Assembly: GCA_033297075.1 (NCBI GenBank)
Contig: MU858234.1
Location: 1 to 64,000, forward strand
Reading direction: 5' to 3'
From: Rhypophila decipiens
Lineage: Eukaryota > Ascomycota > Sordariomycetes > Sordariales > Naviculisporaceae
DNA: 64,000 bases
The notes below the pieces were generated by a model, which ran no database searches, was not told the DNA's origin, and worked only from the letters and a program-made list of their open reading frames with translations. Position numbers and translations under genes: made by a program. Within the stretch, counting starts at the first letter, position 1; every line of letters starts with the position of its first letter. Shown piece by piece: positions 13,315 through 26,219 of the stretch.

Positions 13315-15287
13315 TCACCTCAACTGCACAGCAACAGAAGGACAAGCAGCCTCCATAGAAGCTGTGCTCCCCACCCGTCTCGGAGCCCCGGGCGACCCAA
13401 AGATCTCGACCTGCCGTTTCCCCGGAGCACCGGTATATCTCGGCCAGCCCCAGCTCTCTAGCGCCTTTGCACCGCCCGCCGCAAACGTCACCCAAGCATC
13501 TTGCATCGCGTGGCTGGTTGCTCTGAGAAGCGCTCTTTCACTGGCATTGTTCGAGCTTGCGCGGAATTCGTCATAAGTCCCGAAGAGGAGAGGCAGTTCG
13601 GACGAGTGGTACGCTCCTAGGTAAGGTTCGGGAGAGATGCTGGTGAAGTTGCCTTCGTAGACGTATCGGAATACCGGGACTGCGTTGCCTGGTACTAGGA
13701 GGCGGTTTCTGAGGCACAATGGTCAGAAGCTGGGAAATATATGACAAGGTGAGAGAAGGCAACATACTTGGCTGCTGTAAACGCCGTGCAGAAAAAGACA
13801 CCCAACGTGACTGCGTATGCCATGGTGGTGTTTACTCCATCGGGAGTGAGATACACAAAGGCCACGCCGTCCTGTGCGTTGGTCCCTATTATCGACGGCT
13901 ATCGCATCACCAAAAATCCGATCAGCATCTGTTTCTCAACGTCTCAACTGGAAACAGTCAGCTAACTCACCACCTTGGCAACCTCCCCCCTCGCCGAGCG
14001 CTCTCTATACTCGGCAGCCGGAAACACAGTGCGGTTATCCACCTGCGGCGCAAAGAAGATATACGGCACCTGCATCGCTTCATCATGCTGCTGGATGAAA
14101 TCCTCAATGGCCTTGGCACTGACATTTGCCCCGCGCATACACTCGACTTCATGGAGTCCTCTCTCCAGCTTCTCCTCCTCCGTCTCCGTGCTAGGGTCCT
14201 TATTCGGATCGCTCGCGCCACACCCGAATCGGTTTGCCACGAACGTAAAGTTGGAATTATCCGGGTCGCTGAACAAGGGACTGCCCAGCATTTCCGTCCC
14301 GGAATCCATGATTGTCCCGCTGATGATGGGGTCCTCGGGGTAAGCGTACTGGTAGTATCCCGTCGAGATTCCACCCGCGGACTGGCCCCATAGTGTGATC
14401 CGGTTAGGGTCCCCTCCGAACGCAGCGATATTGTCGTGAACCCATTCCACGGCGAGACGCTGGTCGAGAAGGCCTAGATTTCGCTCGGAAAGGGGGAGAC
14501 CGGCCGCGTTGGGAAATCCAAAGATGTTGAGGCGGTAGTTGAATGTTATCACGATGTGGTCCTGTGTGCGCTCGACCCAGTTGGTGGGGATCTGGTAAGG
14601 GACATCTGTGCCGCCCATGACGAAGGCGCCGCCGAATATGAAGAGGAGGACGGGGAAAGGAGGATGGCGAGATTCGTGATCCGAGTCGGAGTCAGAATCC
14701 GAGTCGGAGTCGGAGCCAGAGTCGGAGTCGGAATCAGAATCAGAATCAGAATCAGAATCAGAATCAGAATTGCTTCCAGACCCGGAGGTATCGTTGCCGC
14801 CTCTGGCGTTGGCAGAGATCACAGGGGTCCATATGCTGAGCGTCAAACAGTCTTCGCTGATGTTTGGGCTGGTGCTGTTGAGCCCTCCGAGGTTGTACTC
14901 CAGAACGTCCTGCGTGTAAATGTCTGGCGGGTTCTTCATGAGGTATTGCATACAGCTGGGCGGGAGGTTCCTGGCGTCGAGCTCGCCAAAGGGGGCAGCC
15001 CGTTGGGGTGGCGCAAATCGCAGCTTGCCGAGTGGAGGTTTGGCGTAAGGGATGCCCAAGAACTGGCGCACGCATGGGGCCGAGGGATCAATCTTGCCGT
15101 GGACGACGCCCAGATTGTTCGTGAGCTTGACGGACGGATCTTGAGGGTTGTCGACTCCATGGCAGGATGTCGCCTTTTCCTGGGTCGAGCGAATGTTCTG
15201 CTGTCCGTTCCTGGAGCGAGTCACCGAGCCGTTTGCTACCGGGGATAGCGCCAGCGAGGCAACAGAGACGAGGATTGAGAGCTTCAT
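13315..15287 (-). CDS. Secreted type-B carboxylesterase/lipase
   Basis: This is an alpha/beta-hydrolase of the carboxylesterase/cholinesterase family. The exons are 15287-13971, 13898-13768 and 13708-13315 (613 residues). I start at 15287 because MKLSILVSVASLALSPVANG is a signal peptide; an in-frame ATG at 15305 adds six residues. Visible family motifs are GIPYAKPPLGKLRF, EDCLTLSIWTP, the oxyanion region FIFGGAF, the nucleophile GQSAG (Ser303), an acid in GTNAQDG, and the catalytic His in AYHSSELPLLFG. The acceptor at 13899-13900 was chosen because it restores PSIIGTNAQDG. A run of about 15 Ser-Asp pairs sits just before the oxyanion strand, where relatives have a short loop. The enzyme probably cleaves extracellular esters; the substrate is unknown. 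Confidence 0.9.
14681..14770. repeat. Hexanucleotide microsatellite coding for (Ser-Asp)n
   Basis: About fifteen copies of a 6-bp unit (GAGTCG on one side, GAATCA on the other) lie inside the carboxylesterase exon and encode alternating Ser and Asp. The two sub-arrays differ in codon use, which suggests two separate expansions. The length is a multiple of three, so the frame is kept. Confidence 0.9.
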
Positions 15288-16130
15288 CCTCAAATACAGT
15301 ATCAACGAAAGTGTGTAGAAAAGCGAATGTGGTTTCTTCCCTCTCCCCTTCTATAAACTGGATGGCTTGTGAAATAGATGCAAAGAACAGACCTGACTTG
15401 AGACTTGCCCCGATTATATCTTCTTCCCATCATGTTCATATGTCGGTGACCTGCGGTCATACATGAGTAACGGCTCGTGGTGCATGTTGATCTGGCGGTT
15501 GCTGAGAGTCGGTTAGAGATGTGGGGAATGACAGGAGAATGCACTAAGAGGAGACTGTTTTGAGATCGCTCACATTACCAGTGGCTGGAAGAGGCTTACT
15601 TACTCGCGCTGGGTTAGCAGACATCGCATCCAGGCGAGATTCCCATGTGTGCGTCTGAGTGTCGATGAGGTGCTAGCGTGTTGCGCTTTTGTCAAATCCA
15701 CGGTCCACCGCAGTAGAAGCCCGGACGAACACATCGACTGAACCCCGTCTGAATTTAAGGTTGTGTGGCCAACTCGAATGACAAGTCCCATGTATCCCAG
15801 CCACCGTAAAATCCTGCTGCGTGCTCTGCATTCGATCGTCCATGTGTTTGCAGGCACCATGACAGCACGGGACGAATTGGCACAGACGATGCATGCGAGT
15901 TTATACCAGCGACCCTTGTCCGGAAACATCTTCCTCATCAGGGGTATGAGAAATTTATTATTGATCCGAACCGTGAATGCGATGTACACAAGTGCTGCGT
16001 GCCTGTTACTGTTCCGCGTTGTCGCAATCCGCCCAAACGGCCCCCACCAGGTGCGAGGGGAGATGACCATTGTGACGATATAAGGATGCTGTAGGTACCA
16101 AAGTCGATCTGCAGGTGATTGTCCACTCCA
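15288..16130. other. Intergenic, esterase promoter side
   Basis: No supported gene. It contains the esterase promoter and the 3' flank of the aprataxin gene. An open frame on the minus strand at 15600-16070 has no family features and is probably chance. Confidence 0.5.
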
Positions 16131-16973
16131 TCACTCCTTTTTCCAAAGCTCAAATTCAACATCCAGATGCCGTTTCAAGTCGGCAAATTTATCTTTCCTA
16201 AACTCCTTGCCACACCTCCAACAGACAAAGTCCTTCTCCAGGTTGGCATTCTGAAACGACGTGGACAGCCGGTCGTCGCCATCCGCCAGCGGTTGATCTG
16301 CCAGGCTAACGAAGAATGAAGTGTTGAAGCTGTTGTAATGCTTGCGGTGCTTAACGCAATCTGAGTGCATATCGCGGGAGATGATGTGAACGTGGAGATG
16401 ACGCATGGACGGATGAGCATGGGTGCCCACACGGATCTCCGAGAGGTAATCACGTCCTGGAGGCATCTCGGCCTCGGACGCCAGCGACTCCATGGCCTCG
16501 TTGCGGGCCTTGTCACTGGCCGAGAAGCGGGATATCTTGCGCGACAGCTCTGATGCCGCGAGCTTGGCCGCGCTGGCCGCTTCTTCTTTCATCATGGAAA
16601 TGAAAGCCTCGTCCTTGAATGCCTCCTTAGGGTGCAGGTCGTAATGCTTCGGAGAGCGCGGCAGGAGAAGAAGATGAATTGTGGCTTTGGGGTACTGGTC
16701 CTGGATGAGAACAGTGTCTTTCGTGACGCGTATGACTGCCTTGGGAAAACTTTCGGGATTTTGGATATAAGGAAGGAGGTTGCCCCGCCATGATTTTTCC
16801 TTTGGCTTGGTCTTGGTTCCATGGTATGACGGTGTTGACCCTGATTCTGGTTTTGCGGACTTGGGCTTTGGGGCCATGAGTTCGGAGAAGGCATTCCGTT
16901 TCTTAGACGTCGCGGATGTCGAGGCGTCTGAATCTGGCTTGAAATCCTCTGCATCCTCTGCTGTTTCGGCCAT
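16131..16973 (-). CDS. hnt3: Aprataxin-like HIT-domain DNA repair hydrolase (Hnt3 type)
   Basis: Aprataxin removes AMP from abortive 5'-adenylated DNA ends left by DNA ligases. The single exon encodes 280 residues. Residues 1-60 are Lys/Ser/Pro-rich and probably disordered. The HIT domain begins near SWRGNLLPYI (61-70), with the histidine triad in RHLHVHIISRD (191-201; the nucleophile is expected in HxHxH). The C-terminus is a zinc finger with C251, C254, H269 and E273, matching the C2HE arrangement of yeast Hnt3. No FHA domain is present, as in fungal members. A nuclear location is expected. This is a conserved housekeeping gene in a window of accessory genes. Confidence 0.93.
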   Translation of the reverse strand: MAETAEDAEDFKPDSDASTSATSKKRNAFSELMAPKPKSAKPESGSTPSYHGTKTKPKEKSWRGNLLPYIQNPESFPKAVIRVTKDTVLIQDQYPKATIHLLLLPRSPKHYDLHPKEAFKDEAFISMMKEEAASAAKLAASELSRKISRFSASDKARNEAMESLASEAEMPPGRDYLSEIRVGTHAHPSMRHLHVHIISRDMHSDCVKHRKHYNSFNTSFFVSLADQPLADGDDRLSTSFQNANLEKDFVCWRCGKEFRKDKFADLKRHLDVEFELWKKE

Positions 16974-19836
16974 GGCTGCGGTGGCGGGGTTCGGTCTGGA
17001 CGATGAAATGTCGAAAACGGGAAAGGTGGCCTGACAGAAGTTGGTTTAGGCGATGCTATCTGTGGTTTGGGATATAATTCGGCGTGCCGTACACAGTAAC
17101 GATGCGGTGGTGACAGTTGAGAGGTTGAGAAAAAGTGACGCGAGGTTGAAGATGGGTGGGGATGGAAATGGTTTTGGAGACGTCTCCGCCAGCTGGTGGC
17201 GGCTGACCATACGATAAAGCGACCATTCCAGTTGGAGGGCGCTTCTTAGTCAGCACCTTCCAATATCCTGGAGGTCTTGTAGCTTGTTCAGTCATAGAAT
17301 ACTTATTTACAGTCGTCCTTGATGCGACTTGGCACTTTTACTCTCTCCGTTTTCAGCCCCCCTGTCAAGTCCTCAACTAGATAGGCCTCAGTTGACGGAT
17401 TTACAGCAAGCCAGGAATGCTCCCTTCCACTCAGCAGTCAGCACATGCAGTCCTCAGTCAAAACTACCATCCAAATACACTATCGTTGGGACAATTACTT
17501 GGCGGGTACCGTGTAACCGCCCCTCTCGGTTATGGGTGATTGCCAAAAATCAAACCCGAAGACTCCAGCGGACTCTTGGAGGCGTTGAGAGACGAACAAG
17601 ACGAGGCGAAAGATGTGATAAGTTCTCTCTGTGTGTTATGCAGACCGCCCCGTGCATTTCCATTGTCAAGTAATCCGGATGGGAAAAGGAGAAGAAGAGT
17701 CTTTTGGCAAAACATAAATCGACTCTCGCTTCTCCTTCCACTCTCCATTACTTGATTGCAAGTCGAGATAATCCACCAAAACCGTCCGAGGACTCCCCGA
17801 AGGGGAATCGAACTCATCGGCACGAGTTCAAGCTCTGGTCCGTCAATTCTCTGAGCTTCATAACCTGTCCGAAATATATTGGTATCCTGCCGACTATCAA
17901 TTGCACCTTGAGGCACGACTCACGAGCGTATGGCGGTATGCAATTCTCGACTGGTTACTGCCTGTTCTAAGAAGACAGCGCATCGCCCAGAACCTGCCCC
18001 AAACTACTCCTGGAGGTTTCTTGTGGAACCGAGCCCCTCTTCTTACAAAATCCGCCATCCTCCTAGACCGCAGGAATAGCAACGAGTCAAAGACAGAGGC
18101 GCAAGGAATGGCGCATCATAGCGTAGTTGCAGCGCACTCAATTCGACCGTCGAAAGGAAAGCGAAATCGCAGGAAACGGGTTGCGCATCGTGGGCGGGGG
18201 GTCGTCATGCTTGAAGATATCCGGGAAGAGGCCAAGGAGGATTCGTGGAATGCGCTTCGAATTTCTCGCAGTACAGTCGGGTTCTTCGTTCCCCTCGCCG
18301 CTAGAGGATTCGATCGTAAACCGTCTAGAGAAGACACCCGAGAAGAACATTGCAGTCCAAGGTTAGCGTTCGGTCAATTGTGAGACTTGTGTGCAGTCCG
18401 TGGACTGTTCAATGTCATTTCTTGCTATCTTGCCCGTCTTTGAATGTAAGTCTAAATCGCATCGTATGATCTCAACAGAAAATCGCCCTCTCGTGAGTGA
18501 CTGGCAGGCCGCAAGAGAGTAATCTTCTCTTCTCCGTCATGTTCCAGCTCGAGGCTAACCTTCCCCCCTCCTTACCAAACTTTGCTCCAACTCTGTGCCT
18601 GACATCGCTTCGAGACATCGAACTATTGCACCTAAGTCATGTTGCGCCCGTGGAAGGTTCATTTCGCGTCGCGTATCATAGGCTAATGTCGAGAGACCAG
18701 CGCTGAACGGTTGATGCGCAATCAAAAGTTCGGTCAACACGAATACGAAGCGAGGTAGCACGTCGCGAGCTTGATGAAGTCCGATCTCAGGGACCGATCT
18801 GGAGGACCAAGGAGTCAGAAAGAAGTACGGTCATTGTCATCCGCAAAAGACCGATCTGGAGATCAAGACCGATTGAAGTCTCATCAGTTGACAAGTCAGA
18901 AGTTAACATAGACATAGCCACTTTCCGGTCGTGCTTGATAATCGATTATCCAAGCTTGAGTAAAATCTCGAGTAATGTTGATTCAAGATGCAGGGTAGCT
19001 CTATAAGTCTTCGTTTCCAAGTGTTGGGATTCGATTTACCTCCGATCTGAATGCCCGATCCCGATCTCAGGGACGGGTCCACAGGCGAAGCATCGAGCCC
19101 GCCATCGGCGGCCAACGGTTGGTCAATTCCTCAGTTCGGTACCGATCTTCGCTGCAGCCCATCCACGGACCCATCACGCCCTGAGCCAACAGCAGTCGAC
19201 GGCAGCGGCAGAATGCCGAGAAAAATAGATTAATAACAGTTCAGGAACCTGCCATTCGACCTGCCACAACTTCCATCCATCTGCCCATTCGTTGCCCCTC
19301 GACGACAAACCACGTTGTGTGGTATCCCTAAACGAACAGATCTGCCGGCTTGGCATCTTGAACGAGGACCCCTGACCCCTATACTACCCCTGGGCAGCGT
19401 CATCACTCCTTTTGCGGTGACGTCTACTATAGGCATTGCCTGACTTGGCGATCTGCTCTTTTTGTGTGCTCGATTGGCTATGATGTTAACGATTGATGGT
19501 GATGTGAAGGCGAATACCAGGTCACACTCGGATAGCCTTTGGACCTGGAACTAGGTACAGCAGCATTGAGAAGCTCCGGGTGCATAGATTAAACAAGATT
19601 TTTTATATCTTAATAATCATAATCATGAAATCGTTATTATGGGGAATCCGGTGACCTTCGAGTTGACATCTTAAGTATAAAGGAGTGATAGAACTGCTGT
19701 TTGACAACGGGAATAACCCATCACCACCATCAGCATCTTCACCTTCTCATTCTTAAATCTCATCTTCCCAACTCATTTCGTTATTACACGAACCACCAAT
19801 TCTCATCTATCCTAATCACCTCGCCCAATCAACAAA
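16974..19836. other. 2.9-kb region without a supported gene
   Basis: I find no convincing coding exon. Frames around 17530-18380 overlap on both strands but show no recognisable domain. A stable hairpin (TCCCC-GAA-GGGGA) lies near 17793-17806. The motif CCGATCT recurs several times between 18780 and 19070 (for example GATCTCAGGGAC near 18785 and 19065), which suggests a decayed repeat. The lipocalin promoter is at the right end. Confidence 0.45.
19676..19681 (+). promoter_or_regulatory. Putative TATA box of the lipocalin gene
   Basis: TATAAA lies 156 bp upstream of the ATG at 19837, followed by a CA-rich leader typical of fungal 5' UTRs. It is placed by sequence only. Confidence 0.4.
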
Positions 19837-20552
19837 ATGCACTTCTCATCCGCCGCCCTCGCCGTTTTCGCCGCCACTGCTGCGGCACAAAACGCCAGCA
19901 CTCCGGCAAGGAACGTCGTCCCCGCCACCTACGACGGAAAATGCTTCTATCCCAAGCCCGACATTGGCTTCGACCTCAAGTCGTACGTCGGACGCTGGTA
20001 TCAGGTCGCCGGTACTCCTCAACCTTTCAACGCCGCGTGCAAGTGCACCTATGCTCAGTACTCGATCAATGTAAGACAGACCACAGGGACAAGATCTTCT
20101 TCTACTTTCAAGCCAGTGTGCTAACAATATTCTCAGGACAACGGCTCCGTTCGTGTAAACAACACCTGCCAGGCCGGAAACCGCGCCATCAGCATCCTCG
20201 GAACCGCCACCCCGGCCCCACCCCAGTACGGTGCCACGGGCGTCTTCACCGTCCTGTTCCCCGGTGAACGTCCCGCAGACTGCCCTGGTCCCAACTACAT
20301 TGTTCAAGACTACACCGGCGACTTCTCCCTCGTCCAGAACAACAACTTGACCACCCTATTCCTCCTCAGCCGCGAGCAGCACCCCAAGCCCGAGGTTCTT
20401 GATGTGAGTTTCCGTCTGCCTTACCGAGTACACCACGGATCAGCTACTAACAAGATATTCCCCCGCAGGCTTGGATCAAGAGAGCCGGTCTCCTCGGCTC
20501 TGACATCAGCCAAGTCGTCAAGACCGATCAGACCGACTGCCAATTCCTCTAG
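19837..20552 (+). CDS. Secreted lipocalin (Blc/apolipoprotein-D-like)
   Basis: The exons are 19837-20070, 20137-20403 and 20469-20552 (194 residues), with two phase-0 introns. The signal peptide (MHFSSAALAVFAATAAAQ) is followed by a lipocalin barrel. The diagnostic GxW motif is in KSYVGRWYQVAGTP (about residues 49-62), followed by FNAACKCTYAQYSINDNGSVRV, which aligns by eye with bacterial Blc and apolipoprotein D. The pattern YIVQDYTGDFSLVQN and LFLLSREQ matches the later strands. Lipocalins bind small hydrophobic ligands such as lipids or haem. The protein is expected to be extracellular. It may carry a lipid or protect against oxidation; the ligand is not visible from sequence. Confidence 0.9.
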
Positions 20553-23500
20553 GCGCAAAGTCGCAATCAAAATGCGAAGAATCCGAGAACAGAGAGAGGG
20601 GGTGGTGATAAGACTCAGAACAAGGCGTTGATCTCATTTACGACTCGATTCCCTCAACACAATAATTTTGTACATAGCCAGCCAATTATTCATGGACATA
20701 ATTTCTCTAGACCCAGATTCATGAAAACGTCTCGAGAACCTCTCACACAGTGAGTGTTTTGTGATTGTGATCATTTTCGAGTAAGTCGGGCGCCTCGCGG
20801 CTACGGGAGAGTGAGACAATCGGTCGCCGGACAAGTGCGATTGAGGTCCCAGGGGACGAGATAGAAGAATGTGGTTCTCTCTAGGTAGTCCATAACAGCC
20901 CCGCTGTTCACTTCCCAGTCCTTTCAAGATGCAATTCCAAGCGTAAAAGTCGGATATGAACCATCCATCATCTATTGGCGACGAAGAGGAGAGGTCGTGG
21001 TTAGTAACGGCTAATATCATTGTATTATTTGCAATATAGAGAGGAGTTGTCGAGGTATATATTCGGGAGGATGTAGTATTCTTTAAATGGCCTCTTTCGG
21101 CGAGGGACTCTATACTAGGAGAGGTAATTGGGTATGTACAGCTCTGGAGAATAGGGCTCAGCGAGAATTAGGAGGTCGAACGGTGTTGGAGGTGAGAATC
21201 AGCAAGTCGAACGTTGTCGAAGTGAGCGAGGATAAACCGAGTAGAATTGGCAAACAACAGGGGTTCGAGAAAGGGATGGGCTGTCAAAGCAAAACGCGAC
21301 ACTCTTCGGCCGATTTCTGTCGGTCGTCGGGCTGTCCTGTGAGGCTGAAGATGATGAGAATGAGACACACCAAGCGAGGAGGAATGGAATATTTACCTGG
21401 AGGTCTCTGACTGTTTGATCGTTCTGTTGTAGCCCGATGAGTACTGTTGTGTTGAATCAACCGCGATTGCGAGAACAAACATTCCCAGGAAGCCCAGTCG
21501 GGATAGCCTTGTCATTGCCTCCTGTGCCGAAATTCGAATTACCTCTGCGCTGAGGAATTCAATCAAGGTGTCAATTTTGAACTGTTGCTATCGTTCAGAA
21601 ACGGATAGACTTGGTGATGTTTGAATTTGGGACGTTGATGGCGAAATGAAGCCATTTTCGGAACATAGAGGTAACCTGGAGCCGGCTGGTGCGCGACGAC
21701 TGAAGGGCAGGGACAACCGGCTCCGGAATTTCGCAAAATCTTCACCCACAAACAATTTTAATCAATACATCATACATTACATATCTCTCAAGTAAAGAGA
21801 TATAACAGGAAGAACTGCGAATCTCAATAATCTCAATGGTCAAATTAAATACTCTTAGTTGTCGTGATGGCCTCTTGCTCCACTGGTGCAGTACACTTCG
21901 CGATGCAAATTTCAACGGGAAAACATCAATACCGAGGAAAATTTAGCAACAAGAGCAGGATAATATTTCATTCATTCTTCTCGTTTATCTGAGATAACTC
22001 AATTGACAATAACTCAAGCGAGAGCCTCTGACGACAGCCATAAGATCAGATCCATGACGGTCGCGACAGCCAAAATCAGAGATCCTCACGCCGTGAATCG
22101 TCACCACGCACAAACTCAGCTTCACATCGTGAGAATAAAGGTGCCACCATCAGATCGTGCCCATTGCCACGCTGTCTACCTCGATTTCAAACCCACATTC
22201 AACCGTCCTAACAAGCATACCACACCAACACTGCAATCGACAAGTCCGAGATCTCTTCTTCATATCCAGAGCCGAAGCCCAAGATGACAATGAAAAGTGA
22301 GGTGGTTCGCGTCAGCTGGAGACAGTGTAATACCAGCGACACAATGGCAGAACAGATCGTAGGACAAGCCCAGAGGATCCGAACACCGAGGTACAAAAAG
22401 TGGAATAATCAAGAATCGCCGCCCGTAGGCAGGCATTCAGAGATTAAACTGAATAGAACAGATACTACACTTGATCTAAGCCAAAAGGCAAGAGAGCGAT
22501 GAGAAAAAAAAAAAAGAGAAGAGTAGGAAGTTCTGGGGAGGGGAGCGAAGTATATATAGGCAGTGGGTGGGGGCCCGTGCACGTTGCGTTTAAGGTTTGG
22601 GTGTTCGCGTGAATTTTCTGTGAGTCACGTAAGCAGAGGGAAAAGAACGGTGATTTGCTTGGTCACACGCTTCTACGGGCTTCCAGTGGTGGGTCTAGAC
22701 CGAGGGCTGTGGTCTGTTCTTCCGTCCTCGGGCACTGCCGAGGAGGAGGGACCAGGCAGCAGGAGCAGGAGCCGGAAAATCTGGCGAGCCGGGACTTCAT
22801 CCTGCCTAGATCAAAGCTGGAAGGCATTCCCCATTGGGCCGCCTTGATCATGTCTCTCAATCCTCCCGAGGGCTTCCTGGCGTGGCGAGATCAATGCCTC
22901 AATGATTTGTTCCTGCATGTAGTCTTGTGTGTCTCCATAGTGTCTTCCATAACAATCATTGATGCGTCATCGACAGTCGAGATTGGATTTGGGTGTGAAT
23001 TTTGCCTTGCGTTTTCAATTTGTGGTTCTAGTAAGGACCACCTCTTCTCTTTCTTCATTGACAACCCAGAGTTTCATTTTTATTTTACTGATAATCTCCC
23101 ATGTAGTCGCTGTACTATGTAGTCTCCTTCCTCGTCAGCTAATTACTGCAACCAACGATACCTTTGCTCCGCTGTTAAAGCATACCCAGACTCCATGAGG
23201 CTATTTTGAGGCTATCACCAGTATGTATGTCCAAATTTGACCGGAGTGATGATCGGAAGAAGACATGCTTGATTGGTTCTAGCACTTCCTGTGTTTTGCT
23301 GGCTCGTTTGATTTTTGTTCCAGCCGTCATGACCTTCGACGCCGAGCTGCGATGACCGTCCGACACGATGCGCAACCTCTATTTGTCGACGCCCACACAT
23401 TCCTCATCTCAGCGGCATGACGTTCGAAAAGCATCGCCACAAAGGCCAAACATGACCAGGTGCCAGACCATGTCCATCACGGACCGCTTACATCTGACCC

Positions 23501-24263
23501 TCCACGTATCTACCATGTGTACAGCCTCACACCTCATCTGATGGTGATGGCGAGATAGGCAAAGAATGTTGATCAATTCTTGAACACTCATCAGCTTCGT
23601 CCAAAATCTTCAAAATGAAACTTTGATCAATTAATTCGTTTTCCCTTTTCGCTGGAGCAGAACCTTACTGTGAAACCGGGCATGATCACTTCGGGCCGGG
23701 ATGGCTAGATGGAACATCCGCCGTTGGGTACGCAGACGGATATACGACGTTGAACATAGGGAATCGCCAAAAGTGGAATCATCTTTCAGCTTCCTCTCGG
23801 TAAAGACCCACAGTCGAGGGATCGCAATTAGTTAAATTAGCCCAGGCGCAGGGTATTCGGATTCTAGACTACATTCCTTCTGGGCTGGGGCCGCTGGGCT
23901 GTGGCCAATGGGATTGACGCTTACCCTTGATTTTTGAGTTCAAGTCCGAGCTGAGCCGATTTGCCGACGACGACCGTTCGTCTTAACGAGATCAATTGAG
24001 GCGGAGGGGCCCAAAGATCTTGGTACGAAACCGCCAGGATTCTGTTCCTTGCAGACCTCCCTTTACCATGTAACGGTCAGCCTCTACGCCTCGCTTGGCA
24101 TTATTGCAAGTGGGAATAAATACATTTCTTTCGCGCATTATAGCGAGTCAAACCAGACCCTAGAAGCAATCACTTTCCTCATTTTTCAACTATCTGAAGA
24201 CCGCGATAACGCATTCCAAATTCGCCAGTACCCAAATTTAACTGCACCAGAAACCGAAACGCA
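20553..24263. other. 3.7-kb region without a supported gene
   Basis: Reading both strands gives only short, overlapping frames with no domain or splice support. A poly-A run lies near 22503-22514. The region has moderate AT content, no tandem array and no obvious inverted repeat. It is the longest gene-free block of the window. Confidence 0.45.
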
Positions 24264-25461
24264 ATGCGCGCCCTATTCTTTGCATCCGTCCTTAACATCA
24301 CCCCCTTAACCTGGGCTCAGTTAAGCAAAAACGTCTTCGTCCCAAACGAGGAATTTGTGGCTTCTTTGAATAAGCCAAACGCGACAAGCCGTTATCCCAT
24401 CGACGGGTTTGACGTCACGCAGCGCTACCCATTCAATGAAGCCGCCGACAGCATAGATGGCTGGTACCTCGAATTCAACGCGTCGATAATGTCGGCGGCC
24501 AATTCCGAGGACGACATGTTCCTCCCAAAAGATGGCTACGTGGCGGGCGCTTCTCTCAAAGTAGTGCCTCCCCCCGAGTTGGCCCTCGAGGCTGGAGGGG
24601 GAATCAAAGGTGTGGATAAGAGTTGGCACGTTTGCCTGACAGAGATTTACTACGATCAATTACCAAAGGAGACGATAGAACGAGGGAAGACGGATGATGG
24701 GACTTGCTTCCAGATGTTTGGCCAGGAATGTGCGCAGGCGCTGCTCTCTGCTTATTCCACGGCAGCGAGTAGTATCGGCACCAACTCGGCAGACTTTAAC
24801 ACCTTAACTGGCTGTGCTGTCCCCAAGAACCCCCCTCCAGCCTGTGATGGAGTCTTTTTCGATCAGGGGCTTCTTCAGGGGTTTGGACGTACGTTTTGCT
24901 CCTGTCCTGCTCACCACTTGACCTCAAACAAGTCGAGAACCACACACACACACACACACACACACACATAACCATTGCGCACTTGGCTAACCTCTTCCTT
25001 TCTTCCAATGAACAGAACTCGGTTTGGACGATGAAGGTTTCGGAAAGACCAACCAATACCAATGGGGCTCAAAGGGCTTCAAAGACAAGGCCAACACGAC
25101 CGAATACGATCTCCTCGGCGGCCTCTCTCATCCAGTCATTATCTCGTGGGGCTTCAACCGGACTGTCGCGAACGGAGTCCAGAAAGTGCGTTACGCTGGC
25201 ACCACTATGCGCTGTGTTCGTGCGGTCAACGCCACTGCCGGCTCCACTGCGCCCTCTCCTCCTATTTCTCAGATCAAGGACGACGGGAAGGGAGATAATA
25301 ATGGGGACAAGGATGGTGGGCAGAATCAGGCCCCAGGGCCAGGGAGTAACGACAATAACAACGGCAATGGGAATGCGGCTGGAAAGATTGGCGGGCTGGG
25401 AGGAGTTGGAACAATGGCCTGGGGCTTGTCTGTGGCGCTTTTGGTCGCGCTCACTTGCTAG
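24264..25461 (+). CDS. Secreted, probably GPI-anchored protein of unknown function
   Basis: The exons are 24264-24888 and 25016-25461 (356 residues), with a phase-1 intron of 127 nt. The N-terminus MRALFFASVLNITPLTWAQ is a signal peptide. The mature part has several N-glycosylation sites (NAT, NAS, NTT, NRT) and at least six cysteines, including CLTEIYYD, CFQMFGQEC and CDGVFF. After about residue 290 there is a Gly/Asn/Asp-rich linker and then a hydrophobic C-terminus (GTMAWGLSVALLVALTC), the usual layout of a GPI attachment signal. I do not recognise the central domain. The second exon was chosen because it restores the frame into GLDDEGFG. Confidence 0.8.
24941..24968. repeat. (CA)14 microsatellite inside an intron
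   Basis: Fourteen uninterrupted CA dinucleotides lie in the intron of the GPI-type protein gene and make that intron unusually long (127 nt) for this window. Confidence 0.95.
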
Positions 25462-26219
25462 GGGGATGGATGTTGAATAGCCAGCCCGACAGGAGGTGTA
25501 AATAAGGTACCTACAGTGGCGTCGTTGGATGATTTTGTACTACGATGGCGCATGCGTATACGCAGCATAGACTTTACCTAGACATTGTAAATGATGCCAT
25601 CTCGCGAATAGAATGTTGAATTATGACCTACAGTTTAAGTCTAGCATCTTGTAGACACCAATACTCGATCGACTCGCTGTTTTTTGTGCGCATGTACTGA
25701 TATGTGCTCAGTTTAGGAATTGATTGCACGAGCGTGTCTTGTCGTGGAATGATACACAGCCTTGTACTACATGTAGTCGAAAGTACATCGACGTGCAACT
25801 GAGGTTCACGAGCAGAGAAAGGAGAGGACGGACCCAAAGTAATTCAAACGTCGTGCGTGAGTGTACCTTATATCTAACAGTCTTGGGGTATAGCTCTGCG
25901 AGACAACGTGCACCATCAAGGCTACAACCGAAACGCCGAGCACCTGCACCATTCTAGTCCAGCCTCCAAACGCCAACACCATACGTATTCTCGGCCGTTC
26001 ATTGACCACGCAAATACAACAAGCGAACGAGCCAATCGAACACGCTTCCAAGTTCCAACCCTGTGCGCAGACGATGTCGCGACGCCCCTAGCTCTCATAT
26101 TTACTTCGATACTGTTGGCCCCAGAGGCAGTTTCAGCCTGGAGGCGGTCAGGAAAGGTGTAGATCTGAACCAGATTCGACTTGCGGAAACGATGAGGCCG
26201 TTTGAACGGGGCCCAAATC
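25462..26219. other. Spacer between convergent genes
   Basis: No gene seen. The flanking genes converge here, so it should contain two transcription ends. No repeat stands out. Confidence 0.5.

Noticed and set aside
14556..15248. Plus-strand frame with a long Arg-Ile/Val repeat
   Set aside because: It is the antisense of the Ser-Asp microsatellite in the carboxylesterase exon.
7415..15287. A secondary-metabolite cluster (monooxygenase plus esterase)
   Set aside because: No polyketide synthase, peptide synthetase, terpene cyclase or pathway regulator is present in the window.
17785..17865. tRNA-like segment on the minus strand (TTCGATTCCCC)
   Set aside because: The T-loop-like motif lacks a matching 5-bp stem, and no acceptor or anticodon arm can be folded; only a simple hairpin is present.
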